This document shows, piece after piece, positions 47,453 through 55,987 of a DNA stretch of 64,000 nucleotides. The notes under the pieces were generated by a model. That model had not been told where the DNA came from, did not search any database, and was given only the letters and a program-made list of their open reading frames with translations. Position numbers and translations under genes: made by a program. Each line of letters opens with the position of its first letter. The stretch's first letter is position 1. The stretch lies in assembly GCF_002741075.1 (NCBI RefSeq), contig NZ_CP016634.1, forward strand, positions 1,380,501 to 1,444,500. Reading direction: 5' to 3'. This stretch comes from Pseudomonas putida (lineage in GTDB: Bacteria > Pseudomonadota > Gammaproteobacteria > Pseudomonadales > Pseudomonadaceae).

Positions 47453-47887
47453 ATGGTAGGCATCACAGGGATCAACATCGCCACCCCTTCGCTGGCCACG
47501 GCCACTCAGGCGGCCGAGGCGGACAAGGCCGAACAGGGCAAGCCGGCGAGCGTGCAGGCCGATTTTTCCGGGCTGCGTGAAACCGGGCAGGCCAAACAGG
47601 CCAAGCAGGCGCAAAGCGCCGAAGACAGCGGTGAGCCGCCGCACATCAAGCAACTGCGGGAGATGATCAAGAAGCTGCAGGAGCAGCTGGCCGAGGAGCA
47701 GAAGCAACTGGCGCAGCTGGCGGCCCAGAACATGGACGAAACCAGCAAGCTGGCAGCGATCACCGCCAAGCAGGCGAGCATCGCCACGATCAGCGGTGAG
47801 ATTCAGGCCGCCACCGCACAACTGCTGGAAGCCCTGAGCAAAACCGGCGGCAGCAGCGCCGGCGGCATGGTCAGTACCCAGGCCTGA
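47453..47887 (+). CDS. FlxA-like coiled-coil protein
   Basis: A 144-residue protein starting at ATG 47453 with GGGAG eight bases upstream. The N-terminal 60 residues are Ala-, Gln- and Lys-rich and look disordered. Residues about 62-135 form a strong coiled coil of Leu heptads (MIKKLQEQLAEEQKQLAQLA). This matches small FlxA-like proteins. No signal peptide or enzyme motif is visible. It is divergent from pvdM and has a near-perfect PvdS box, so it may be expressed under iron limitation. The function is unknown. Confidence 0.8.
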   Translation: MVGITGINIATPSLATATQAAEADKAEQGKPASVQADFSGLRETGQAKQAKQAQSAEDSGEPPHIKQLREMIKKLQEQLAEEQKQLAQLAAQNMDETSKLAAITAKQASIATISGEIQAATAQLLEALSKTGGSSAGGMVSTQA

Positions 47888-47900
47888 AACCGGGGCTGCG

Positions 47901-48078
47901 CATTCGCGGGTAAACCCGCTCCCACAGGTTTTGCGGTGCTCTCAAGAACCCCGCCATTCCTGTGGGAGTAGCCAGGCCGGAAACCGAGGCTGTGCATTCG
48001 CGGGTAAACCCCCACAGGTTCTGCGGTGCTTTCAAGAACTCCGCTATACCTGTGGGAGCGGGTTTACCCGCGAAACAA
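47901..48078. repeat. Cluster of four REP half-sites
   Basis: CGCGGGTAAACCCGC at 47905, an inverted CTGTGGGAG at 47958, CGCGGGTAAACCCCCACAGG near 47999 and a full inverted unit ending at 48078. The two doublets are near-copies (GCGGTGCT followed by CAAGAAC appears in both). Confidence 0.85.
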
Positions 48079-48148
48079 GGTTGGCACGCCCTTGCAGCCT
48101 TGCATGGCCGCTCAGCCCCCAACCAAGGGGCGCCTTGAGCATCGCGGA

Positions 48149-49075
48149 TCAGTCGTTGGCCAGGCGCGGGCGGCTCTGGCGGTCTGCCTTGTACTGCATG
48201 GCCACCGCTGGCGCCGGCTTGGCGCTGCCAGTCTCCAGCCATTGGCGCATACGGCTGGCATCGGCGAAGTGGGTGTACTTGCCGAAGGCATCCAGGATCA
48301 CCATGGCCACCGGGCGGTTGTCCATCTTGGTCAGCAGCACCAGGCAATGCCCAGCCTCATTGGTAAAGCCGGTCTTGGTCAACTTGATGTCCCAGTTGCT
48401 CTTGTTGACCAAGTGGTCGGTATTACGGAAGCCCAGCGTGTAGTTGGGCTTGCGGAACGCCACGGTCTTCTCGCGGGTGGTGGACAGCTCGCTGAGCATC
48501 GGGTACTTGCGCGAGGCCATCAGCAATTTGGCCAGGTCACGTGCCGTGGAAACGTTCTGGGTCGAAAGGCCGGTGGGCTCGACATAGCGCGTGTGCGCCA
48601 TGCCCAAGCTGCGAGCCTTGGCGTTCATCGCCTTGATGAAGGCTCCGTAGCCACCCGGATAGGCGTTGGCCAGGCTGTTGGCCGCACGGTTCTCCGAGGA
48701 CATCAGAGTGATCAGCAGGGTCTCGCGACGGTCGAGCTGGCTGCCGAGCCGTACGCGAGAGTAGACGCCTTTCATCTCCGGGTTGTTGGCGATGGTCATG
48801 GTGAGCATCTCATCCATGGGCAGCTTGGCGTCCAGCACCACCATGGCGGTCATCAATTTGGTGACCGAGGCGATGGGCACCACGCGGTCGGCATGGCTGG
48901 AATACAACTCCTGATTGGTATTCAGGTCGATCAGCAGGGCGCTGCCGGAGGCCAGGTGCAGCTTGGCGGGATCGCGTTGTACCTGGGCCGGGGGTTGTGC
49001 AGCAGCGGTCGACGGAAGGGTCGCGGTTCCTGTGAGCAACAGCAGCAGGCTGAGGATGGACAGGGAAGTTTTCAC
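48149..49075 (-). CDS. pbpG: D-alanyl-D-alanine endopeptidase (penicillin-binding protein 7)
   Basis: A 308-residue periplasmic S11-family enzyme. Signal peptide [14 protein letters not shown] to about residue 27; catalytic SxxK in ASVTKL near 70, SxN in SSEN near 127 and KTG in KLTKTG near 224. It cleaves peptide cross-bridges in peptidoglycan. I chose GTG 49075 because the signal peptide begins there and GAG lies eight bases upstream; GTG 49087 is an alternative, and an extension further upstream is unlikely. It appears monocistronic. Confidence 0.88.
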   Translation of the reverse strand: MKTSLSILSLLLLLTGTATLPSTAAAQPPAQVQRDPAKLHLASGSALLIDLNTNQELYSSHADRVVPIASVTKLMTAMVVLDAKLPMDEMLTMTIANNPEMKGVYSRVRLGSQLDRRETLLITLMSSENRAANSLANAYPGGYGAFIKAMNAKARSLGMAHTRYVEPTGLSTQNVSTARDLAKLLMASRKYPMLSELSTTREKTVAFRKPNYTLGFRNTDHLVNKSNWDIKLTKTGFTNEAGHCLVLLTKMDNRPVAMVILDAFGKYTHFADASRMRQWLETGSAKPAPAVAMQYKADRQSRPRLAND

Positions 49076-49300
49076 GTTGAGGCTCACTAAAAGTTGGTAT
49101 GTCGTTGGCTGTGCAAGGGTTTCCCCCAAAAAACCGATGCATTTTGGAGTATGGCCGAACGGCTGTCGATTGCTCGTTGAGCGCGGGGGGCGAAATGAAA
49201 AAACCTTCATGCTGGAACGGTTCCGCGCACTCCGTCCGTCGGCTGGATGCCTATTGCTGTATGGGGATTACCCGCAAAGGGCTGGAGGATCCACAGATGA

Positions 49301-49325
49301 TTTCGCGGGTAAACCCGCACACAGG
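49301..49325. repeat. Single REP unit upstream of pbpG
   Basis: TTCGCGGGTAAACCCGC followed by ACACAGG. The rest of the 49076-49418 gap holds the terminator below and no gene. Confidence 0.75.
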
Positions 49326-49355
49326 GGCTGCGCAGTGATGGCATTTACGACGGGC

Positions 49356-49381
49356 AAAAAAAGCCCGCCAAGGAGGCGGGC
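49356..49381 (-). terminator. Rho-independent terminator of the 60-residue gene
   Basis: On the minus strand GCCCGCC and GGCGGGC enclose a 5-base loop, followed by seven T. Confidence 0.9.
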
Positions 49382-49418
49382 AACAGAGGCTTGGGGGAGC
49401 AACGCACAACAAATTCGG

Positions 49419-49601
49419 TCAGGCCAGCAGGCTGGCGGCCTGCAGGCGCTCGGCAAGGGCCTGGGCGGTGGCACGGGAGATCAGCGGGCCGCTGACGGTC
49501 TCGCCATTGCGGGTCAGGTACCAGCAGGCCAGCAATCCCTGTTCTCGCAGGGTAGCCGGGACGGCGCTGCCGATGACGGACATGATCTGGATAGTGGCCA
49601 T
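49419..49601 (-). CDS. Small hypothetical protein (60 aa)
   Basis: The frame from ATG 49601 has a strong AGGAGG six bases upstream and ends 38 bp before a classical terminator, so it is very likely a real gene. The protein begins MATIQIMSVIG, contains a CWYLTRNGETVSGP segment and ends in an Ala/Leu-rich helix. There is no signal peptide or membrane helix. I do not recognise a characterised family; similar 60-residue proteins are common in Pseudomonas. Function unknown. Confidence 0.75.
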   Translation of the reverse strand: MATIQIMSVIGSAVPATLREQGLLACWYLTRNGETVSGPLISRATAQALAERLQAASLLA

Positions 49602-49762
49602 GGGGAACCTCCTGTGGGACATGGGGCTACCTTATCGGGCATCCGACTCGGCTTGAAATCAACTTCCTCAATAGTGCTAATCAGTTATATCAACGTTAAC
49701 TCAGGTACGAGGCAGTCCCTCTGTTACGCTACGTAAACGATTCAGCCTAGGAGGGCGGGGCA

Positions 49763-50584
49763 ATGACGATTCCACCGAGCAGAGACACCGTGCTGTGCAT
49801 TTCCCTGGCCGGTCGTCCCGGTACGTTCGGGGTGCGTTTCCACAATCACCTCTACCGGCAGCTGGGCCTGGACTACTACTACAAGGCCATGACCACCCAG
49901 GATCTGCCCGCCGCCGTGGCAGGGATCCGCGCCTTAGGGATTCGCGGCTGCGGTGTGTCGATGCCCTATAAAGAAGCCTGCATGGCCCTGGTCGATGAAA
50001 TCGATCCCTCGGCGGCGGCGATCGAGTCGGTCAATACACTGGTCAACGAAGGCGGGTACCTGAAGGCCTACAACACCGATTACCTGGCGGTGCGCCAGTT
50101 GCTCGAACGCCACCAGGTAGACCCTGGCACCGCGTTCGCCCTGCGCGGCAGTGGTGGCATGGCCAAAGCGGTGGCCAGTGCCTTGCGCGATGCCGGGTTC
50201 GCCGAAGGCATCATCGTGGCGCGCAACGAGCAGGCCGGGCGGCAACTGGCGGATGTGTGTGGCTATCGCTGGCTGCCGGAGCTGGGCGACCTTTGCCCGC
50301 CGATGCTGGTGAACGTGACGCCGATCGGCATGGCCGGCGGCCCTGAGGCAGATGAGCTGGCGTTCACCTCGGACGCCATCGCAGCAGCGCAGCAAGTGTT
50401 CGATGTGGTCGCGATGCCGGCGCGCACGCCGTTAATCCGCCATGCCGAGGCGCTGGGCAAGCCGGTGATTACCGGCCTGGAGGTGATCGCGTTGCAAGCG
50501 CTCGAGCAGTTCGTGCTGTACACGGGGGTGCGGCCGAGCGATGAGCAGGTGGCGGCGGCGGTGGCGTTTGCGCGGGAGGTTTAG
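49763..50584 (+). CDS. Shikimate 5-dehydrogenase-like protein
   Basis: A 273-residue AroE-fold protein. The substrate domain has the typical Lys in VSMPYKEACMALVDEID near 72. The nucleotide-binding domain has a loop LRGSGGMAKAVASAL near 130, which departs from the GAGGA of true AroE. The C-terminus has the GLEVIALQALEQF helix. Such AroE paralogues usually act on quinate, shikimate or related compounds, or have unknown substrates, while the housekeeping aroE lies elsewhere. ATG 49763 has AGGAGG upstream. It stands alone. Confidence 0.8.
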   Translation: MTIPPSRDTVLCISLAGRPGTFGVRFHNHLYRQLGLDYYYKAMTTQDLPAAVAGIRALGIRGCGVSMPYKEACMALVDEIDPSAAAIESVNTLVNEGGYLKAYNTDYLAVRQLLERHQVDPGTAFALRGSGGMAKAVASALRDAGFAEGIIVARNEQAGRQLADVCGYRWLPELGDLCPPMLVNVTPIGMAGGPEADELAFTSDAIAAAQQVFDVVAMPARTPLIRHAEALGKPVITGLEVIALQALEQFVLYTGVRPSDEQVAAAVAFAREV

Positions 50585-50600
50585 CCTCGGCACGCGCCCT

Positions 50601-50673
50601 ATGGGAGCGGGTCTCCCTGCGAAAGCGGTGGTGCACTCGTCGATGCATTCGCGGGTGAACTCGCTCCCTCGGG
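50601..50673. repeat. REP doublet
   Basis: An inverted unit (ATGGGAGCGGGTCTCCCTGCGAA) at 50601 and a CGCGGGTGAACTCGCTCCC unit at 50650 in the short gap between two convergent genes. Confidence 0.75.
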
Positions 50674-50691
50674 AGCATCAGCTTCGAGTCC

Positions 50692-50940
50692 TCAGAACAC
50701 CTGGTGATCGCCGTCGAGCTGTTGATCGACCAGCCAGCGGCCATGGGCCAGCGCGGCGTGCTGGGCGTTCCCCAGGTCGGACAGGAAGGCCATCTTCATC
50801 GGCAGCGACAGACGGCGGCTGGTGTGCCCTTGTGGATCGGTGATCAGGCAGCCGGCAGCGAACGGCAGCGGCGACCCGGGGTGGGTCATGACGCTCGCGG
50901 TGATGGTGTGGTCGCGGTATTCACAGTGAAGGGTTTGCAT
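50692..50940 (-). CDS. Small hypothetical protein (82 aa)
   Basis: An 82-residue protein from ATG 50940 with AAAGG six bases upstream. It begins MQTLHCEYRDHTITASV and has a Leu/Ala-rich C-terminal helix ending DQQLDGDHQVF. Soluble, with no signal sequence or known motif. The small size, Pseudomonas-like codon use and good ribosome-binding site argue that it is real. It is upstream of and co-directional with no clear partner. Function unknown. Confidence 0.65.
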   Translation of the reverse strand: MQTLHCEYRDHTITASVMTHPGSPLPFAAGCLITDPQGHTSRRLSLPMKMAFLSDLGNAQHAALAHGRWLVDQQLDGDHQVF

Positions 50941-51040
50941 CGTCCTTTACCTCGCTGTGGCGTGGAAGCGGTCTATTCCATATACCACAGCGAGGGGCCG
51001 GGAGTTCCCGACCCGACGAGCGTGCCCTGGCGGTCGAGGC

Positions 51041-51562
51041 TCAGAACGCGGTCGGCTGGATCACTTCGACCCAGTAGCCGTCCGGATCCTTGATGAAGGC
51101 CAGGTGCTTCATGCGGCCGTCCGACAGACGCTTCTGGAACGGCACTTCCAAGGCTTCGAAACGCTCGCAGGCGGCGCGTACATCCGGCACCGAGATGCAG
51201 ATGTGGCCAAAACCGCGGGGATCGGTGTTGCCATCGTGGTAGGCGAACTCGGCGTCGTTCTCGGTGCCGTGGTTGTGGGTCAGCTCCAGGATGCCTGGGA
51301 TCGACTTCATCCACTGGTGACGCTCGGCGTCATCGGCTGGAATCTGGGCGGGATCCACCAGGGCCAGGAAGTACAGACTGAAGGCGGCTTCTGGGAAGTC
51401 GCGCTTGTCCACCAGGCTGAAGCCCAGCACGCGGGTGTAGAAGTCCAGCGACTTTTCGATGTCCTTGACACGCAGCATGGTGTGGTTGAACACGAAGTTG
51501 GTGGTGGCGGCATCCGGTGTGGCGGTGACGCCGGGCAGGGCGTGCAGATCGTGCAGGCTCAT
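51041..51562 (-). CDS. gloA: Lactoylglutathione lyase (glyoxalase I)
   Basis: A 173-residue glyoxalase I. It isomerises the hemithioacetal of methylglyoxal and glutathione to S-lactoylglutathione. Family segments: NFVFNHTMLRVKDIEKSLDFY near residue 25 with the metal His, ILELTHNHGTE near 92, GFGHICISVPD near 115 and KDPDGYWVEVIQP near the end with the metal Glu. The length matches the long proteobacterial type. The start is ATG 51562; upstream in-frame sequence lacks a ribosome-binding site. It is next to turB in the same orientation, with a terminator between. Confidence 0.93.
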   Translation of the reverse strand: MSLHDLHALPGVTATPDAATTNFVFNHTMLRVKDIEKSLDFYTRVLGFSLVDKRDFPEAAFSLYFLALVDPAQIPADDAERHQWMKSIPGILELTHNHGTENDAEFAYHDGNTDPRGFGHICISVPDVRAACERFEALEVPFQKRLSDGRMKHLAFIKDPDGYWVEVIQPTAF

Positions 51563-51652
51563 GGGTACTCCAGAAGAGAGGCCAGGGCACCAGGCCCCAG
51601 CAGAAAAGACAGGTGGGCCATGATACGGCAGTGAGGCGTGAGCGCAAACGAA

Positions 51653-51678
51653 AGCGCCCTGCACGAGTGCAGGGCGCT
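51653..51678 (-). terminator. Hairpin terminator after turB
   Basis: AGCGCCCTGCAC and GTGCAGGGCGCT form a nearly closed 12-bp palindrome, followed on the minus strand by TTCGTTTGCG. Confidence 0.65.
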
Positions 51679-51786
51679 GGAATTAGAGGCCCGCATGTGC
51701 GGGCGCGTGATGGGGTCGCTAGTCCTTTAGCTGGTTCGATACTGCGCGTGTCGATGTGAAAAAAGTGTGAAGTGGGTGTTGACGTT

Positions 51787-52155
51787 TCATGGGCGTACCC
51801 AACTTTCCACTGTCTTGGCGCCGTACTGCTCTTTCCAGGCCTTCAGCCCGCGGTGGTTGCCGCCTTTGGTCTCGATCAGCTCGCCGGTGTGCGGGTTCTC
51901 GTACACCTTCACCACGCGGGGGCGACGCTGCTGCTTGGGTGCCATGGCCGGTGCCTTGGTCACGGCCTTCGGGTCGAGGATGGCGACGATATCGCGCAGG
52001 CTCTTGTCATAGCTTTTCATCAGGCCGACTAGTTTCTGCTCGAATTCGATTTCGCGTTTTAGGCCGGCGTCCTTTTTCATCGCCTCCAGTTGCGCCATTT
52101 GTTCCTGGAGAGCTTTTTCGGCAGCACGAAACTCTGCAAGTCTGGACACTGTCAT
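51787..52155 (-). CDS. turB: MvaT/TurB-family H-NS-like nucleoid protein
   Basis: A 122-residue xenogeneic silencer. The N-terminal helix (MTVSRLAEFRAAEKALQEQ) mediates oligomerisation, and a Pro/Lys-rich linker follows near residues 68-80. The C-terminal DNA-binding part has ENPHTGELIETKGGNHRGLKAW, the signature of the MvaT family's AT-rich DNA recognition. I chose ATG 52155 because family members begin at this helix; 16 upstream codons do not fit. The name follows TurB of P. putida, which also lies next to gloA; closely related paralogues exist in each genome. Confidence 0.85.
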   Translation of the reverse strand: MTVSRLAEFRAAEKALQEQMAQLEAMKKDAGLKREIEFEQKLVGLMKSYDKSLRDIVAILDPKAVTKAPAMAPKQQRRPRVVKVYENPHTGELIETKGGNHRGLKAWKEQYGAKTVESWVRP

Positions 52156-52508
52156 CACTCCTGTAAGTGTCGTGGCAGGGCGTGACGAACATACAAAAAG
52201 CAATAAACGCCGGCCACGGGGATGGGTACAGCTGTTCGCTGATATCGATTGTAGTCGCCGACTCCTATTGGGTAAACCGTAAACTTTTTATAAGTAATCA
52301 CGGAACTTTGTTAGTTTTTCGCGCCTTATTCACAACCCGTTGAAGTCTGCTCTTCAGAGGTGCTTAGACCATCGTCCAATGGTGCGAAATAGAGCGTCTT
52401 CGCGATCATTCAAGATGAGGGTCGGCGTAGTTGTCGGCTGCTCCGTAGTGCCGGGGTGAAACGCTGCCCTGGATCGTTTTTCGCCTTCTTCCTGGATGTT
52501 CCTTTCGC
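52156..52508. other. Intergenic control region between turB and the porin gene
   Basis: A 353-bp AT-rich divergent region. I see no gene. Minus-strand open frames entering from the porin start are Arg-rich shadows. It presumably holds the two promoters. Confidence 0.5.
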
Positions 52509-53798
52509 ATGTTTCCCCCGTTTTCCCCAGCCCGTGGGCGCCGTTTTACCGGCCTGTTGTTCCTGTGTGTCGGTGCCCATGCCCAGGCCGCCGGTTTTCT
52601 TGAAGACAGCAGCGCCAAGGTCGAAGCGCGCACTGTCTACTTCAACCGGGATTTTCGTGATGGGCATAGCAGTTCAAGTCAGGGCGCATCCAAACGCGAA
52701 GAGGCGGCGCAGGGTTTCATACTCAATATGCAGTCCGGATATACCCAGGGCCCGGTGGGCTTTGGTGTGGATGCCTTGGGCATGGTCGGCTTCAAGCTAG
52801 ACTCCAGCCCGGCGGACAGCAACAGCGGCCTGCTGCCCTCGTCGGGGCATGACCCGCGCGGTTCGGCCGATCAATACGCCAAGCTCGGCGTGGCCGGCAA
52901 GGTTAAGGTGTCCGAGACCGTGCTGCGTTACGGTTCGATGATGCCGGATATGCCGCTGCTCAAGTACAACGATGGCCGTCTGCTGCCGACCATGTTCCAC
53001 GGCGCGATGCTGACCTCCGAAGAGGTGCGCGACCTGAAGTTCACCTTGGCCCGCCTGAACCAGTACACCGCACGGGACTCCACCGACCGCCAGGACATCC
53101 GCGTCCACTGCAAGAACAAGCGGTATGCCTGCGACATCGAGGCCGACCACTTCGACCTGGCCGGCGTCGATTACCGCTTCAGTGATCGTCTGAGCGGTCA
53201 GTACCAGGTCTCACGCCTGGAAAACATCTATCGGCAGCAGTTCCTGGGCCTGGTGGCCAGCCAGCCGTTGGCGGTGGGTAGCCTGTCGGCCGACCTGCGC
53301 CTGATCAAGAGCGAGGATATCGGCAACGCCCGCGCGGGCGATATCGATCACCGCGCCTTCAGCGGCATGCTCGGTTACAGCCTGGGCGGGCACAAGGTGA
53401 GCGCTGGCTGGCAACGTATGTATGGCGAGAATGCCATGCCGTACCTCGACGGCAGCAACCCGTACCTGGTCAACTACGCCCAGGTCAATGACTTCGCCGC
53501 CGCCCAGGAGCGCTCCTGGCAGCTGCGCTACGACTATGACTTCAAGGCACTCGGCGTACCGGGCCTGACGTTCTTCACCCGCTACATCAATGGTGACCAT
53601 ATCAAGGTCCCTGGCAGCAGCGCCGAAGGCAAGGAATGGGAACGTGACACCGAGCTCAAGTACCAGGTACAGAGCGGCACTTTCAAGGACGTGAGCGTGC
53701 GCCTGCGTAACTCCACCTATCGCAGCAACTACGAGAAGTGGGCGCGGGACATGGACGAGACGCGGGTTATCGTGAGCTACAACTTCTCGATCCTCTAG
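52509..53798 (+). CDS. OprD-family outer-membrane porin
   Basis: A 429-residue porin. A signal peptide ends near HAQAAG (about residue 25). The mature protein opens with the typical GFLEDSSAKVEARTVYFNRDF and includes the DQYAKLGVAGKVKVSETVLRYG segment, YRFSDRLSGQYQVSRLENIYRQ and the terminal strand RVIVSYNFSIL. OprD porins are 18-strand channels for amino acids, peptides or aromatic acids. The substrate cannot be read from sequence. The ATG at 52509 has only a weak ribosome-binding site. Confidence 0.9.
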   Translation: MFPPFSPARGRRFTGLLFLCVGAHAQAAGFLEDSSAKVEARTVYFNRDFRDGHSSSSQGASKREEAAQGFILNMQSGYTQGPVGFGVDALGMVGFKLDSSPADSNSGLLPSSGHDPRGSADQYAKLGVAGKVKVSETVLRYGSMMPDMPLLKYNDGRLLPTMFHGAMLTSEEVRDLKFTLARLNQYTARDSTDRQDIRVHCKNKRYACDIEADHFDLAGVDYRFSDRLSGQYQVSRLENIYRQQFLGLVASQPLAVGSLSADLRLIKSEDIGNARAGDIDHRAFSGMLGYSLGGHKVSAGWQRMYGENAMPYLDGSNPYLVNYAQVNDFAAAQERSWQLRYDYDFKALGVPGLTFFTRYINGDHIKVPGSSAEGKEWERDTELKYQVQSGTFKDVSVRLRNSTYRSNYEKWARDMDETRVIVSYNFSIL

Positions 53799-53859
53799 TG
53801 TTTTGCCAAATACCGCCGGTCGCTCGACAATGGTGGCTGGTTGGCATGAGGGCAGGGTG

Positions 53860-54609
53860 ATGAAACGCGTGCTGCTGATCGGCATCGGTCCGGGCGACCC
53901 GCGCCAGATCACCTACGAGGCTGTGGAGGCGCTACGGCGTGCCACGGTGTTCTTCGTTCTGGACAAAGGCCAGGCCAAGGATGAACTGGTACAACTGCGC
54001 AGAGACATCCTGGCGCGCTATGTGCCGCAGGGCGCTTATCGGCTGGTGCAGGTGACCGATCCGCAGCGCGATGGCCAGGCACCGGACTACCTCGGCGCTG
54101 TGCAGGGCTGGCATCGCCAGCGTGCGGCCTTGTACGGCCAGTTGCTGGAGGACCAGTTGGGCGCTGACGATGTCGGCGCGTTCCTGCTCTGGGGCGAGCC
54201 TGGGTTGTACGACAGCACCTTGCGCATACTCGACCTTGTTCGCCAACAAGGCCTGGCTTTGGCCCTGGAGGTCATCCCCGGCATCAGCAGCGTGCAGGCC
54301 CTGGCCGCGCGGCATCAAATCCCCCTCAATCGTATCGGTGAGCCCCTGACTGTGCTGCCAGGCCGGCGGCTTGCCGAGCAGACGCGGATCGACAACGTGG
54401 TGGTGATGCTCGATGGGCAGTGTGCCTTTACCGCGTTGGACGATCCGCAACTGATGATCTATTGGGGCGCCTACCTTGGGACCGAGGACGAGATCCTGGT
54501 CGCCGGGCCGCTGCAGGGGGTTAAGGCGCAGATCGTCGAGCTGCGGGATCAGTTGCGGCGACGCAAGGGATGGATCATGGACACCTACCTGCTGCGGCGC
54601 GAGTGCTGA
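53860..54609 (+). CDS. cobF: Precorrin-6A synthase (deacetylating), CobF
   Basis: A 249-residue SAM-dependent methyltransferase of the aerobic cobalamin pathway. It methylates C-1 of precorrin-5 and removes the acetyl group to give precorrin-6A. Family features: VLLIGIGPGDPRQIT at residues 4-18 (SAM-binding start), FVLDKG near 38, LLWGEPGLYDSTLRI near 110 and VIPGISSVQALAA near 140. The start is ATG 53860. It is separate from other cob genes but close to a receptor gene under a cobalamin riboswitch. Confidence 0.92.
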   Translation: MKRVLLIGIGPGDPRQITYEAVEALRRATVFFVLDKGQAKDELVQLRRDILARYVPQGAYRLVQVTDPQRDGQAPDYLGAVQGWHRQRAALYGQLLEDQLGADDVGAFLLWGEPGLYDSTLRILDLVRQQGLALALEVIPGISSVQALAARHQIPLNRIGEPLTVLPGRRLAEQTRIDNVVVMLDGQCAFTALDDPQLMIYWGAYLGTEDEILVAGPLQGVKAQIVELRDQLRRRKGWIMDTYLLRREC

Positions 54610-54630
54610 CGTAGGCCAGATGGGGTATCT

Positions 54631-54649
54631 AGGGCCGCTTTGCGGCCCT
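54631..54649 (+). terminator. Hairpin between convergent cobF and glycosyltransferase genes
   Basis: AGGGCCGC and GCGGCCCT form an 8-bp stem with a TTT loop, followed by GGTTT. The T run is weak. Confidence 0.4.
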
Positions 54650-54653
54650 GGTT

Positions 54654-55865
54654 TCAACGTCGACGCAACATGGCCCCGGTGAAGTTGTACAGGCGCTGTT
54701 CGTCCAGGTGCGCCAGGCTGTGCTCGATCCGCGCGGTCAGGGCGGCGGCATGGCGGTGGCGGTCGAAGCGGGTCTTGAGCAGAGGCGCGCAGGCCGCCTG
54801 GGCCTGCTGCCAGGCCGCTTCATCGCTGTAGAGCCGCACGCAGGCCTGTGCCAATGCTTCGGCGGTTCCGGCGATGGCGCCCGGCCAGGGCAGGGCGCCA
54901 TGCATGGCTTCGGCGCCGATGGGTGTGGTGACGCTGGGGGTGCCGCAAAGCATGGCGTCGGCCAGCTTGCCCTTGATGCCAGCACCAAAGCGCAGTGGCG
55001 CCAGGCACAGGCGTGCGTTGCTCATCACCTGCAGCGCATCCTCGGCCCAGCCGAGCAGGTGGAAGCCCTCTTCGGGGTTGTGCAAGGCCAGGGCCTTGGG
55101 TGTGGCGTAGGCGCCATGGATGTGCAACTGGGCCTCGGGCAGGCGACGGCGGATCATCGGCCAGAGGTTGTGCTTCATCCACAGCACCGCATCCCAGTTC
55201 GGCGCATGGCGGAAATTGCCGATGGTCACGATGTGCTCGCGCTCGGCGAAAGGACGCAACGTCTGGGCGGTCGGGTCGAGCATCAGCGGGCACCAGTGCA
55301 ACAGGTAGTCCGGCACACCGAAGCCATTGACCAACAGGTCTGTTTCCACGTCCGAGATGATCAGCGACAGGTCGCAGCGATAGATGGCCGCCAGCTCGCG
55401 TTGGGCCAGGTCGGTGGGGGCCATCTGGCGGAACAGCTCAGGGCCGCTGGTGTTGAACAGGGCGCGGAAATCGTTGGGATCCAGGCCTTCGATCAGGCGT
55501 CGACGCAGCAGTTGATGTCGGGCCTCGCGCAGGCTTTGCAGGTCAGAGGTTTCCAGCACGCGCAGGGCGTTGGGGCAGTGCTTCTGGACGCTCGGGCCAA
55601 ACTGCTCCTCCATGGCGAAACGGTCGAACAGCACGATGTTCGGCGCCAGTTCGGCGATGAAGTGCTCGAAGTGATCGTCGATGAGCTGTTCAGCGATGCC
55701 CAGGGGCGTGAGATCGGCCTTGTGCTCGGCGACGTTTGCGGCGCTGGCGAAGGTGATGCGCCAGCCGCGAGCACGAAAGCTTTCGAGGATCTGCATCATG
55801 TGGCCGCCGACGGCGGAGGAGCGAGGTTCGGGCCAGGCTTGGCCGATGACCAGGGCGTGGAGCAT
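54654..55865 (-). CDS. GT4-type glycosyltransferase
   Basis: A 403-residue cytoplasmic glycosyltransferase with a GT-B layout. The N-terminal half starts VIGQAWPEPRSSAVGGHMMQI, and the C-terminal donor-binding half has IVTIGNFRHAPNWDAVLWM near 222, LHIHGAY near 250, GFHLLGWAEDA near 270 and APLRFGAGIKGKLADAM near 292, the usual sugar-nucleotide site. The acceptor is unknown, possibly a surface polysaccharide or protein. The start is ATG 55865. It is downstream of the riboswitch-controlled receptor in the same direction but 122 bp away. Confidence 0.8.
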   Translation of the reverse strand: MLHALVIGQAWPEPRSSAVGGHMMQILESFRARGWRITFASAANVAEHKADLTPLGIAEQLIDDHFEHFIAELAPNIVLFDRFAMEEQFGPSVQKHCPNALRVLETSDLQSLREARHQLLRRRLIEGLDPNDFRALFNTSGPELFRQMAPTDLAQRELAAIYRCDLSLIISDVETDLLVNGFGVPDYLLHWCPLMLDPTAQTLRPFAEREHIVTIGNFRHAPNWDAVLWMKHNLWPMIRRRLPEAQLHIHGAYATPKALALHNPEEGFHLLGWAEDALQVMSNARLCLAPLRFGAGIKGKLADAMLCGTPSVTTPIGAEAMHGALPWPGAIAGTAEALAQACVRLYSDEAAWQQAQAACAPLLKTRFDRHRHAAALTARIEHSLAHLDEQRLYNFTGAMLRRR

Positions 55866-55937
55866 GGAGGAGGGGCCTTGGGCTGGAAAAGGCGTATTTA
55901 ACCATGCTCTGGTGTTCGAGGGCCGCCCTACCGATCC

Positions 55938-55970
55938 ATGTAGGAGCGGCCTCGTGTCGCGATGGGGCTG
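55938..55970. repeat. REP-like unit
   Basis: TGTAGGAGCGGCCTCGTGTCGCGA, a variant found in putida-group genomes, in the gap between the glycosyltransferase and receptor genes. Confidence 0.6.
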
Positions 55971-55987
55971 CGCAGCAGGCCCTGCCG

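Noticed and set aside
51690..51780. Possible tRNA after the turB terminator because of a GGTTCGA stretch
   Set aside because: No acceptor stem, anticodon arm or D-arm could be folded around it.
52406..52667. Two minus-strand frames overlapping the porin start
   Set aside because: They are Arg/Lys/Pro-rich shadows overlapping a well-supported porin gene.
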